From the NCBI GenBank assembly GCA_910584325.1, contig CAJTZH010000109.1, forward strand, positions 1-6,186: DNA of 6,186 nucleotides, written 5' to 3'. The position numbers and the translations under genes are program-made. Shown here one piece after another: positions 1 through 5,937 of this stretch. The number at the start of each line of letters is the position of its first letter. Within the stretch, counting starts at the first letter, position 1. The notes below the pieces were generated by a model, which had not been told where the DNA came from, did no database searches, and worked only from the letters and a program-made list of their open reading frames with translations. The DNA is from an uncultured Lachnospiraceae bacterium. Its GTDB lineage: Bacteria > Bacillota > Clostridia > Lachnospirales > Lachnospiraceae.

Positions 1-1896
1 CTTTTCATAACCTGCCGGAAGTTCTTTATAAATATTCAAAATACGCTCGTCAATATTCTGTACCAGCATGCTTTCGGCAAATTCGTATTTTGCCTTATTC
101 ACAGACTCCTCTGCTCCTTCAATGCTTGCTGCGTTGTTGAAGTAAAGCAGCGCTGCATTGTAATTGCCGGATTTCAGATGAATCATCGCCATATCATAAG
201 ATAACGCAAGCTTCTTTTCCTCGGCGTCTTCATGTCCGGCTGCGTTCAAATAACAATTATACGCCAGCTCGACATTACCCGCCAAACTCATCTTTTCGCC
301 TTTTAGATAATATGCTTCTGCATTCAGCTCTCTTGCATCCTGCACATCATAACAGTGTTTAAAACACTCAATCGCATCGTCATACCGGTTCTGATTTAAA
401 AGGGTCTTTCCCCATCCGTAATAACATTCCGAAATAAGCGTCTTAATACCGTCCTGTTCAATCAGGATGGTAAATGTTTCAATTGCCTGTTCGTAATTCC
501 CTGTTTCCTTAAGATTCATAGCGTAATCATAGGTTGTCTCATTACGAAGTTCTTCATTCACCAAATCTCCCGCTTTTTCATAGTAAGCAAAGGCATCGGC
601 AAAATTCTTGCTTTCTCTTGCGTAATTACCCCACGCAAGATACGTCTCCTTTATTTTCTGCGCGCTGTCCTTATAAGAGCCAAGCTCCGTATAAATACGG
701 ACCGCCTCGTCATACTGGTTGATAATTGCCTGATATTCCGCATAAAGATACTTTGTCTCAAGCACCTGCTCCGGAGAATCTTTATAATTCCCAAGACTCC
801 GGTAAACCTTGATTGCTTCCTCATAATTATAGTTTGCAATATATTGCTTTGCGCTCTCGTAACGGTCATTGATACGGGTATATTGATAGAACTGATAACC
901 TCCGAATGCAGCAATGAAAACGATAACCACCGCAACCGCGGCAATAATTCCCTTACGGATGTTCTTTCTCGTCTGCTGCCTGTTATACTGGCGCACGGCT
1001 TCTTTTTTTGCCATCAGCATATCAAGCCTTGCTTTTTCTTCGGCAGCTTTACGTTCTTCTTCCGCACGTCTTGCTTCTTCAATAGCGCGCTCCTCGGCAA
1101 GTCGTTTTTCTTCCTCCGCGCGTCTTCTCTCTTCCTCTTCCCGCTCGGCGGCAAGCCTTCTTTCTTCTTCCTCGCGTTCTCTCGCAAGGCGTCTTTCTTC
1201 CTCCGCGCGTTCGGCGGCAAGTCTTCTCTCCTCGGCTTCCCGCTCTATCTGCAGACGTATCTCTCTTGCAACTCTTTCTTTATACGCAATAATTTCTTCT
1301 CTGTTAAGGTTATCAATCACCCAGAATTTTGACGCGCCGCACAATGTACAATTTAAATCCTCTTCGTCATTTAGCTGCGCACATGTACATCTCCATCCCC
1401 CCGGAAACTCAAACGGCCAGAACTTCGGCGTAATACGCTGCTCTTTGCATCTTGTCTGTACAATGTCATAAACAGAATCATTGACATCGATTTTAACCGG
1501 ATTACTGATTTTAATGCCTCTTAAAGAAAAATCATTCTTCCATGACGTTCCGTCTTCAAACACCGCCTCTTTGACAATGACACGGACACCGTCCGTTCCT
1601 TCCACCGCGGCAAAAAGTTTATTGCCGCCAAAAACTGCCTGTTTTGCTACAGAAATACCCTGATAGGCGCAATTATCCACTATATGGATTACATTACCCG
1701 AAATATCCAGACATTCCAGTCTGACAAGAACACCCCTGACCATTTTCGTTCCGATATTCGCCATCTCGTTGACGAGAAACAGTTTATCCGATTCAATATT
1801 TTTAATAATCTGGCTTCTTACCACAAACAGCGGGCAGCCTCTCAGCCATTCCCCTTGATTGATTATCTTTATTACTTTGTATTTTTCGTTTGCCAT
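1..1896 (-). CDS. Zinc-finger / coiled-coil / TPR membrane protein (C-terminus beyond the left edge)
   Basis: The gene reads without a stop for 632 codons from ATG 1896 to the window edge. The start has a good AAGGGG site five bases upstream and a promoter just before it. Order of parts seen: a mixed, probably beta-rich N-terminal region (about 1-165) that I do not recognise; a zinc-binding motif at W168-C186 (C170, C172, C183, C186) resembling a RanBP2-type finger; a Glu/Arg-rich coiled coil (about 212-300) with four 11-residue repeats; a basic stretch ending at K315; one transmembrane helix (about 316-335, GIIAAVAVVIVFIAAF); then TPR-like repeats to the edge with 'LGNYKDS', 'LGSYKDS', 'GNYEQAIETF' and 'NRYDDAIECF' signatures. 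The basic residues before the helix predict a cytoplasmic N-terminus and an outside TPR region. TPRs usually bind proteins, so a scaffold role is likely, but the partner is unknown. The architecture is confident, the function is not. Confidence 0.85.
   Translation of the reverse strand, partial: MANEKYKVIKIINQGEWLRGCPLFVVRSQIIKNIESDKLFLVNEMANIGTKMVRGVLVRLECLDISGNVIHIVDNCAYQGISVAKQAVFGGNKLFAAVEGTDGVRVIVKEAVFEDGTSWKNDFSLRGIKISNPVKIDVNDSVYDIVQTRCKEQRITPKFWPFEFPGGWRCTCAQLNDEEDLNCTLCGASKFWVIDNLNREEIIAYKERVAREIRLQIEREAEERRLAAERAEEERRLAREREEEERRLAAEREEEERRRAEEEKRLAEERAIEEARRAEEERKAAEEKARLDMLMAKKEAVRQYNRQQTRKNIRKGIIAAVAVVIVFIAAFGGYQFYQYTRINDRYESAKQYIANYNYEEAIKVYRSLGNYKDSPEQVLETKYLYAEYQAIINQYDEAVRIYTELGSYKDSAQKIKETYLAWGNYARESKNFADAFAYYEKAGDLVNEELRNETTYDYAMNLKETGNYEQAIETFTILIEQDGIKTLISECYYGWGKTLLNQNRYDDAIECFKHCYDVQDARELNAEAYYLKGEKMSLAGNVELAYNCYLNAAGHEDAEEKKLALSYDMAMIHLKSGNYNAALLYFNNAASIEGAEESVNKAKYEFAESMLVQNIDERILNIYKELPAGYEK
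1114..1245 (-). repeat. Four in-register 33-bp coding repeats (11-residue coiled-coil repeat)
   Basis: Residues 218-261 of the TPR membrane protein fall into four 11-residue units: EREAEERRLAA, ERAEEERRLAR, EREEEERRLAA and EREEEERRRAE. At DNA level they are four diverged 33-base units; the first and fourth share most of their bases. Eleven-residue periodicity fits a hendecad coiled coil, which forms a straight or slightly right-handed rod. The charged helix continues less regularly to about residue 300. Confidence 0.75.
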
Positions 1897-1936
1897 ATTT
1901 ACCCCTTAAAACGGATTCTTTACAAGAATACAGAAT

Positions 1937-1965
1937 ATTATATCAAATAACTACTGTTCCTTCAA
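1937..1965 (-). promoter_or_regulatory. Sigma-A promoter for the TPR membrane protein
   Basis: On the minus strand, TTGAAG (1960-1965) is followed after exactly 17 bases by a perfect TATAAT (1937-1942). Transcription would begin near 1930, giving a leader of about 34 bases before the ATG at 1896. The gene can therefore be expressed independently of the Hpt/HD-GYP operon upstream, although no convincing terminator separates them. Confidence 0.75.
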
Positions 1966-2021
1966 GTCCCAATATACCTCTGTTCCCGTCAAATGCCCAT
2001 ACTGTAAGCATTTTGCAAATC

Positions 2022-3113
2022 CTATTCCATATTGCTCTCAGCCAGTTTCTCAAAATCTTTTAAAACTTTTTTAAAACACTCCAGAAGTTTCGGAGAAAAT
2101 ACGCCGCATTGCCCTTCCAGAATCATTGTTTCTGCTTCATTCTTTGAAAAAGCGGATTTATAACATCTGGTACTCACAAGCGCGTCATATACATCCGCAA
2201 TTGATACAAGCTGCGCCGAAAGCGGAATATCATCTCCTGCCAGCTTATCCGGATACCCTCTTCCGTCAAAGCGTTCATGATGGTGGCGGCAGATTTCGTA
2301 TGCATACCTGCGGTACTCATCCTCCCACACGCCATCAATATTGTCCAGAATCTCACATCCTCTGACCGTATGTGTTTTCATGCATTCAAATTCTTCGTCA
2401 GTCAGTCTTCCCGGTTTTAACAAAATATTGTCCGGTATAGCAATTTTTCCCAGGTCATGCAGCGAACTGGATGATACTATCATCTCTATTTTATGGTCGT
2501 CCAGACCGTACTCCGGGTAATCCTTCATAAATTGTTTCGCAAGAATCTCCGTAAATCCTTTTACTCTCTGGATATGCTCTCCGCTTTCCAGATTACGGAA
2601 TTCCACAACCATACCTAATATCTCAATAATTTTAACATTATTTTCCTTCAGACGCGCCGCCTGTTCCTGTAAAAGTCCATTCTGAAGCCGCAGCGTTTCC
2701 GTCTGCTTTTCAACTTTCTGCTCCAGAAATTTCTTATAATGGAACAAATCTCCGATATTCTTTACACGCATACGAACCAGCGACGGTTCAAACGGTTTTC
2801 TGATAAAATCGGAAATACCGTGCTGAAAGCACTGGTTTTCCACCTCGGTTGATTTCTCACCGGTGATAATCAGCACAGGGATTTTTTCAAGCCATCCGCG
2901 GGATTCCATCTCCTTCAGTACACCGAATCCGTCCATTCCCGGCATCTGCAAATCCAAAAGAACAACTGCGATATTGTTATGCATATCTTCCAGTCTTCCG
3001 ATGGCCTCCAGTCCGTCCTTCGCCATAGCGATTTCATAGTCGTCTTCCAGAATCTCCCGCAGCATCTCCCTGTTTAATTCCATATCATCTACAATTAAAA
3101 CTGTATCTTTCAT
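2022..3113 (-). CDS. Response regulator with HD-GYP domain (predicted cyclic-di-GMP phosphodiesterase)
   Basis: 363 residues from ATG 3113. The receiver (about 1-120) has the acidic pair D9-D10, phosphoacceptor D54 in LLDLQMPGMDG, T84 and K106 (KPF), so it looks fully phosphorylatable. A helical linker (about 125-160, probably coiled coil) leads to an HD-GYP domain with H219-D220 and K223 (HDLGK), H248, and HHHERFDGRGYP at 277-288, where H278-H279-E280 and G286-Y287-P288 carry the family signature. The metal-binding and GYP residues I can identify are present, so catalysis is plausible. RpfG-type proteins share this layout and hydrolyse cyclic-di-GMP to pGpG or GMP in the cytoplasm. It lies 34 bases after the Hpt gene, the likely phosphate donor. 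An upstream in-frame ATG at 3119 touches the ribosome binding site and is less likely. The late 'FSP' at 339-341 replaces the more usual FDP. Confidence 0.92.
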   Translation of the reverse strand: MKDTVLIVDDMELNREMLREILEDDYEIAMAKDGLEAIGRLEDMHNNIAVVLLDLQMPGMDGFGVLKEMESRGWLEKIPVLIITGEKSTEVENQCFQHGISDFIRKPFEPSLVRMRVKNIGDLFHYKKFLEQKVEKQTETLRLQNGLLQEQAARLKENNVKIIEILGMVVEFRNLESGEHIQRVKGFTEILAKQFMKDYPEYGLDDHKIEMIVSSSSLHDLGKIAIPDNILLKPGRLTDEEFECMKTHTVRGCEILDNIDGVWEDEYRRYAYEICRHHHERFDGRGYPDKLAGDDIPLSAQLVSIADVYDALVSTRCYKSAFSKNEAETMILEGQCGVFSPKLLECFKKVLKDFEKLAESNME

Positions 3114-3119
3114 AGTCAT

Positions 3120-3125
3120 CCTTCC
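3120..3125 (-). promoter_or_regulatory. Ribosome binding site deciding the HD-GYP protein start
   Basis: GGAAGG on the minus strand sits six bases before the ATG at 3113 but directly against the ATG at 3119. The normal spacing favours 3113, giving an N-terminus MKDTVLIVDD typical of receivers. Confidence 0.65.
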
Positions 3126-3147
3126 ACCATATATAAATCATTATAGT

Positions 3148-3510
3148 TTATGCCTGCGCATCCTGAAATTCCTTAATTGCCCGCGCAACTGCCTCATAAA
3201 TGTCCTTGGTCTTCTCATAAAGATTCAGAGTATTTTCGGAAGAACTGCCTCCGCGCAAATCCTCTGTCAGCTCGTCTACCGCCTCATACAGCCTTGTAAA
3301 CGCCATATTACTGCTCACGCCCTTCAAGCTGTGGGCTCCTTTAAATGCCTCCGCATAGTCCTGGTTTGCAATCGCGTCCGTAATCGTCTGAAAACTCTGG
3401 TCCCGCATGAACATCCCCATAAACTTGATAATGCGTGCATCGTCACGCAGGCGGCTCTTAACCTCTTCGTAACTGCCGCCGATATTACTGTAACATTCTT
3501 CAACCGTCAT
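3148..3510 (-). CDS. Hpt-domain histidine phosphotransfer protein
   Basis: 120 residues, essentially a single all-helical Hpt domain. The signature AHSLKGVSSNM at 59-69 gives phospho-accepting H60 with K63 and G64 at the usual positions; the second signature helix follows at about 72-86. Stand-alone Hpt proteins carry phosphate between the receiver of a hybrid histidine kinase and that of a separate response regulator, in the cytoplasm. Here the next gene is a receiver/HD-GYP protein 34 bases downstream, presumably co-transcribed, so it is the natural partner (inference). No kinase is in the window, so the donor must be encoded elsewhere. The start has AAAGGA about ten bases upstream, slightly long. 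A sigma-A promoter lies about 45 bases before it. Confidence 0.9.
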   Translation of the reverse strand: MTVEECYSNIGGSYEEVKSRLRDDARIIKFMGMFMRDQSFQTITDAIANQDYAEAFKGAHSLKGVSSNMAFTRLYEAVDELTEDLRGGSSSENTLNLYEKTKDIYEAVARAIKEFQDAQA

Positions 3511-3553
3511 AACTGCTGTTTCCTTTCTTTGAGATATGTATGCACTTTATAAA

Positions 3554-3582
3554 AGTATAACGGACTTTCACAAGAATTTCAA
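3554..3582 (-). promoter_or_regulatory. Sigma-A promoter for the Hpt / HD-GYP operon
   Basis: Minus-strand TTGAAA (3577-3582), a 17-base spacer and TATACT (3554-3559). Transcription would begin near 3547, leaving a leader of about 36 bases. The -35 box begins only three bases after the T-tract of the preceding terminator, so the two units are tightly packed. Confidence 0.75.
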
Positions 3583-3584
3583 TA

Positions 3585-3632
3585 GAAAAAAGAGGCTGGA
3601 ATATAATACAAACTATGTACTATATGCCAGCC
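3585..3632 (-). terminator. Intrinsic terminator after the LytTR / unknown-protein operon
   Basis: On the minus strand two 17-base arms starting GGCTGG and ending CCAGCC (3594-3632) pair with one mismatch and one G-U around a five-base loop, followed by TCTTTTTT. The stem begins 45 bases after the stop at 3678. There is no T-tract on the plus-strand side, so it acts in one direction only. Confidence 0.88.
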
Positions 3633-3677
3633 GTCCTGTCTGTACGCTTATATGAATTTTAAAAATCCCTTCTGTTT

Positions 3678-4256
3678 TTACTTTGACAGGTAATAATCCA
3701 TGATTCCCTGCCACCAGCTATTGCATCTTAAATAGCTGTCCCATGCTTTCATGGTCTGATATTCCTTCAGGGTGTCTGCCGCCGCCTGATTATAATTTGC
3801 TTTACTAAAAAAACTCTCCTCGCCGTCTTTTATTCTGGCATGTATCATGGACATCTGCATAAAACTGTCAGTTCCCGCTTTTCCTGCATGAACGTTTAAT
3901 ACGCTGAGTTCCAGAAATGAACAGCTGTTGGGATTGACTTCATTCGCATTAATTGTCTTCTCATATTCAACACCCTTACCGTCAATGCCTTTTACAAGGT
4001 AAACGGGATTCTTTTCGCTGAATCCTTCCGCTTTGTAAACATTGACCGACTCCCCAGTCACGAAACTCGCCATGGAAAATAACGCGTCCTGGCAAAGCAT
4101 GGCTTTCTTTCCTCCAACTGAAGTACAAGTCAGCACATTACCGGAAAACGATGTCCCCTTTGTTTCTTCCGATTCTGTCTGCTTTGCTCTCTTTTCCTCT
4201 ACCGTTTTGTTTTTGTAAGCCATATCCGGCTGTATTCCGCCGATTCCCATTGTCAT
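3678..4256 (-). CDS. Unrecognised 192-residue protein downstream of LytTR regulator
   Basis: No family is named with confidence. From ATG 4256 the N-terminus reads MTMGIGGIQPDMAYKNK, followed by a charged low-complexity stretch to about residue 35 (EEKRAKQTESEETK) and then a folded-looking region. Notable segments are NPVYLVKGIDGKGVEYE, an 'INANEVNPNSCSFLELSVLN' stretch, and an aromatic C-terminus with W181-W182 (NSWWQGIMDYY). It has no signal peptide or membrane helix. From memory, unchecked, the middle resembles a group of uncharacterised paralogues in Lachnospiraceae. It follows the LytTR gene by 72 bases and precedes a strong terminator, so the two probably form an operon. The open frame extends back to a TTG at 4328 next to the LytTR stop, but nothing supports that start; ATG 4262 is also possible but sits only two bases from the ribosome binding site. 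Confidence 0.8.
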   Translation of the reverse strand: MTMGIGGIQPDMAYKNKTVEEKRAKQTESEETKGTSFSGNVLTCTSVGGKKAMLCQDALFSMASFVTGESVNVYKAEGFSEKNPVYLVKGIDGKGVEYEKTINANEVNPNSCSFLELSVLNVHAGKAGTDSFMQMSMIHARIKDGEESFFSKANYNQAAADTLKEYQTMKAWDSYLRCNSWWQGIMDYYLSK

Positions 4257-4264
4257 ATCCATAT

Positions 4265-4270
4265 CTCCTT
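4265..4270 (-). promoter_or_regulatory. Ribosome binding site deciding the start of the 192-residue protein
   Basis: AAGGAG on the minus strand is eight bases from ATG 4256, two from ATG 4262 and 14 from ATG 4250. The first is the best spaced. This makes the first 24 codons of the long open frame (from TTG 4328) untranslated leader. Confidence 0.7.
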
Positions 4271-4328
4271 TCTTTTTTCTGTTCTGTCTGTCAATCATAA
4301 TACGAATATAACGCAGATAAAGTTTCAA

Positions 4329-5033
4329 TTATTCCATACTTTCCGTATATTGTCTGTAACAGTTTAAAAAATCACCGTATTTCTGCTTTACAAGCGGAAC
4401 TTCTTCCCCGTTTTCCATGGTTACAAAAGAATTGTTAAATTGTCTGACATATTTCAGATGAATCAGATACGTTCTGTGCGTCCGATAAAAATCTTTTCCC
4501 AGCACTTCCTCATAATCCCCCAGTTTTCCGTAAAATTCTACAATTTCGTCTCTTAAATGCAGCGTTATCTTACGGTTGGTAATCTGAAGATACATAATTT
4601 CGGATATATTAATATTTCTTGATTCCATCCCCTCTTTTACCATTATCGTCCTCTCCTCGCCGCTGAAATTATTTTCTCCTGCCCGAACAGTCTCCACTGC
4701 TATTCTCAGCGTCTGAAAGAAATCCACTTTATCAAACGGTTTTATCAGATGTCGTACTCTTTCGTCAAAACCGTCCCACTCCGCCTCCTGTTCTGAGTCC
4801 ATCAAAATAATAAACGCCAGCGGCTGTTTTTCACGAATCCTTGTCTTCATCCCGTCATCGTCCATTCCTGCCATCTGCATGTCCAGATAAACGATATCAT
4901 ATAATTCGCTGCAAGAAAGCAGTTCTTTTTTGTCCGTCAGCCGACATATTTTGATATTGGGATACATTGTTAAGATATGTCTCTCGATTTCATTACTGAC
5001 CCCTTTTTCCTGATTACAGATCGCAACACGCAA
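4329..5033 (-). CDS. LytTR-family response regulator with atypical receiver
   Basis: 234 residues from a TTG start at 5033. The N-terminal receiver (about 1-115) keeps the phosphoacceptor candidate D51 (YLDMQMAGMD) and K98 (LIKPF). However, the acidic metal-binding pair is N7-Q8 (AICNQE instead of the usual DD/DE) and the switch Thr/Ser position appears to be M78, so metal-dependent phosphorylation may be weak or absent. The C-terminal LytTR DNA-binding domain (about 128-220) is well formed, with ISEIMYLQITNRKITLHL and FYRTHRTYLIHLKYV; the usual Asn in the latter is His. LytTR proteins bind short direct repeats upstream of their targets. No sensor kinase is adjacent. It is followed by the unknown 192-residue gene and a terminator. 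A GTG at 5048 opens the frame but lies inside the ribosome binding site and is not preferred. Confidence 0.9.
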   Translation of the reverse strand: MRVAICNQEKGVSNEIERHILTMYPNIKICRLTDKKELLSCSELYDIVYLDMQMAGMDDDGMKTRIREKQPLAFIILMDSEQEAEWDGFDERVRHLIKPFDKVDFFQTLRIAVETVRAGENNFSGEERTIMVKEGMESRNINISEIMYLQITNRKITLHLRDEIVEFYGKLGDYEEVLGKDFYRTHRTYLIHLKYVRQFNNSFVTMENGEEVPLVKQKYGDFLNCYRQYTESME

Positions 5034-5040
5034 AAAGAAT

Positions 5041-5046
5041 CCCTCC
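5041..5046 (-). promoter_or_regulatory. Ribosome binding site supporting a TTG start for the LytTR gene
   Basis: GGAGGG on the minus strand lies seven bases before TTG 5033, giving the receiver-like start (M)RVAICN. The GTG at 5046-5048 overlaps the site itself and has no purine-rich site of its own upstream. Confidence 0.7.
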
Positions 5047-5076
5047 ACTTCTGTTTTCCTTTTCCCTATGCAAAGT

Positions 5077-5103
5077 ATATCGGTTTTTACGTAAATTTAT
5101 TTC
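5077..5103 (-). promoter_or_regulatory. Possible sigma-28 (SigD-type) promoter for the LytTR operon
   Basis: Minus strand: GAAA (5100-5103), 15 bases, then ACCGATAT (5077-5084). The SigD/FliA consensus is TAAA-N15-GCCGATAT/A, so there is one mismatch in each box at exact spacing. An overlapping TATACT (5074-5079) could be a sigma-A -10, but no -35 fits 16-18 bases upstream. Transcription would start about 35 bases before the TTG start. Confidence 0.45.
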
Positions 5104-5167
5104 GACAAAATGTTGTGAATGGAACTTTTTATACCGTAAGAAGCAAAAACAGCACTGCTGCCATTAA

Positions 5168-5371
5168 AAACAGTTTTATCGTACTTTTCATATACTTATT
5201 TCTCTTGCCAGAAACCTTCTCACAAAGACAAATCTATCCATGACAGATATTGCCCTGCAGGCAGGTTTTTCCAGCAGTTCTTACTTTAGTGACAGTTTCA
5301 AACGGATAAACGGGATTGCACCGATACAGTTCCGAAAGCAGCAGCTCATAAATAATGCCGCACATGATTAA
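5168..5371 (+). pseudogene. Remnant of an AraC-family regulator (C-terminal helix-turn-helix only)
   Basis: The plus strand reads from just after an in-frame TAA (5165-5167) to a TAA at 5369-5371. The translation contains SLARNLLTKTNLSMTDIA followed by LQAGFSSSSYFSDSFKR and NGIAPIQFRKQ. This is the classical second helix-turn-helix of AraC/XylS proteins (A..LL..T..SI.DIA...GF.S.SYFS..FKR..G..P..FR). The first helix-turn-helix and the whole ligand-binding part are missing, and the first residues of the remnant are already degraded (the usual Arg-Leu before the helix is lost). The ATG at 5240 lies inside the domain and has no ribosome binding site, so I treat this as a non-functional 3' end and not as a small gene. 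It is the only coding trace on the plus strand and retains its terminator. Confidence 0.82.
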
Positions 5372-5388
5372 ACAGTCATGGCGGCATT
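5354..5388. terminator. Hairpin terminator shared by the AraC remnant and the superoxide dismutase
   Basis: AATGCCGC (5354-5361) pairs with GCGGCATT (5381-5388) and CATGA (5363-5367) with TCATG (5376-5380), with one bulged A and an eight-base loop. On the plus strand it is followed by TTCTATATTCTT and overlaps the remnant's stop. On the minus strand it begins 24 bases after the dismutase stop and is followed by ATTTATG, so it probably works in both directions, less strongly for the minus strand. Confidence 0.7.
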
Positions 5389-5411
5389 TTCTATATTCTT
5401 ACAGTATTCTA

Positions 5412-5870
5412 TTATCTAAATCGTATTGTACCACAGGCTATTTTCATCCCCGCGTCTCCGGAAGGCTGCGTCTTAAAATCATCCGGCGCGCTATGGATAA
5501 TGAGCGTTTTTCCTATCACTTCTCCCACATGGAATCGGTCTGTCAGTACAGACATATACGCATACCCGTGATTTTCCCATAATGGCGGTAAATCGCCCGC
5601 ATGATACGGATGAGGACAATCTCCCGGATTATAATGTCCTCCCGTATCGGCAAACGCGTCTTTCTCATTTCCTGTACAGTGTTCTCCCTCGTGTATATGC
5701 AGCGCAAATATTCCTGAATCACATTTTTTGCTGTCAGGCAGACCGGATACTTCGATTGTAACCAGTACGCCTTTTGGCGTCTGCCTGAAAAGAGCTGTTC
5801 CCTGAATCTGCGGATAGCTGCCGCTTCCTCTGATTTGCGCCGCTGCCATAACATTCTCTGTCTGCATCAT
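5412..5870 (-). CDS. sodC: Cu/Zn superoxide dismutase, no export signal
   Basis: 152 residues from ATG 5870. Family: converts superoxide to hydrogen peroxide and oxygen. All ligands are visible: copper H58 and H60 (LHIHEGEHC), bridging H79 (GGHYNP), zinc H87, H90 and D93 (HPYHAGDLPPL), and copper H126 (LIIHS). C65 and C146 match the conserved disulfide. The C-terminal DDFKTQPSGDAG block is typical. The active-site Arg that guides superoxide (R143 in the human enzyme) is Lys here (K143, GMKIACG), a conservative change. Bacterial SodC is usually exported, but no signal peptide or lipobox is present, so the protein would be cytoplasmic unless the start is wrong. The open frame reaches back to ATG 5918, but that lies in the -35 box; GGGAGG at 5879-5884 fits ATG 5870 best (ATG 5876 and 5867 are alternatives). 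The gene follows the YolD-like gene by 67 bases. Confidence 0.92.
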   Translation of the reverse strand: MMQTENVMAAAQIRGSGSYPQIQGTALFRQTPKGVLVTIEVSGLPDSKKCDSGIFALHIHEGEHCTGNEKDAFADTGGHYNPGDCPHPYHAGDLPPLWENHGYAYMSVLTDRFHVGEVIGKTLIIHSAPDDFKTQPSGDAGMKIACGTIRFR

Positions 5871-5878
5871 ATTCATAC

Positions 5879-5884
5879 CCTCCC
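5879..5884 (-). promoter_or_regulatory. Ribosome binding site deciding the superoxide dismutase start
   Basis: GGGAGG on the minus strand is eight bases before ATG 5870, two before ATG 5876 and eleven before ATG 5867. It lies unusually close to the predicted transcription start, so the leader would be only about 12-16 bases. Confidence 0.65.
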
Positions 5885-5888
5885 TTGT

Positions 5889-5918
5889 ATTATATGATTT
5901 CAGGGAAGAAAATGACAA
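5889..5918 (-). promoter_or_regulatory. sodC: Sigma-A promoter for the superoxide dismutase
   Basis: TTGTCA (5913-5918), an 18-base spacer and a perfect TATAAT (5889-5894) on the minus strand. The -35 box matches consensus at five of six bases. It lies between the YolD-like stop and the dismutase. An inverted repeat GAAGAA/TTCTTC flanks the -35 box and could bind a repressor, but it is short. Read-through from the polymerase/YolD unit is also possible since no terminator intervenes. Confidence 0.6.
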
Positions 5919-5937
5919 TTCTTCTGTTCTTGGCAGT

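Noticed and set aside
844..1471. Long plus-strand frames rich in Ser/Phe/Leu and a basic minus-strand frame at 1014-1220.
   Set aside because: They are shadows of the Glu/Arg-rich coiled-coil coding region of the TPR membrane protein; low-complexity composition keeps all frames open.
1991..2013. Short inverted repeat AAATGC/GCATTT after the HD-GYP stop as a terminator.
   Set aside because: Six AT-rich pairs, an 11-base loop and no T-tract on the minus strand; too weak to call, so read-through into the TPR gene stays possible.
4296..4328. Possible promoter (TTGAAA ... TATTAT) between the LytTR stop and the 192-residue gene.
   Set aside because: The spacer is 20 bases, too long for sigma-A; co-transcription from the upstream promoter is simpler.
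5149..5165. CAGCACTGCTG near-palindrome followed on the minus strand by five T's, as a terminator.
   Set aside because: Only four or five pairs with a one- to three-base loop; not a credible stem.
4977..5243. Plus-strand 88-codon frame across the LytTR start and the upstream gap.
   Set aside because: Antisense to the LytTR start, no ribosome binding site, hydrophobic random-looking end; its frame differs from the AraC remnant.
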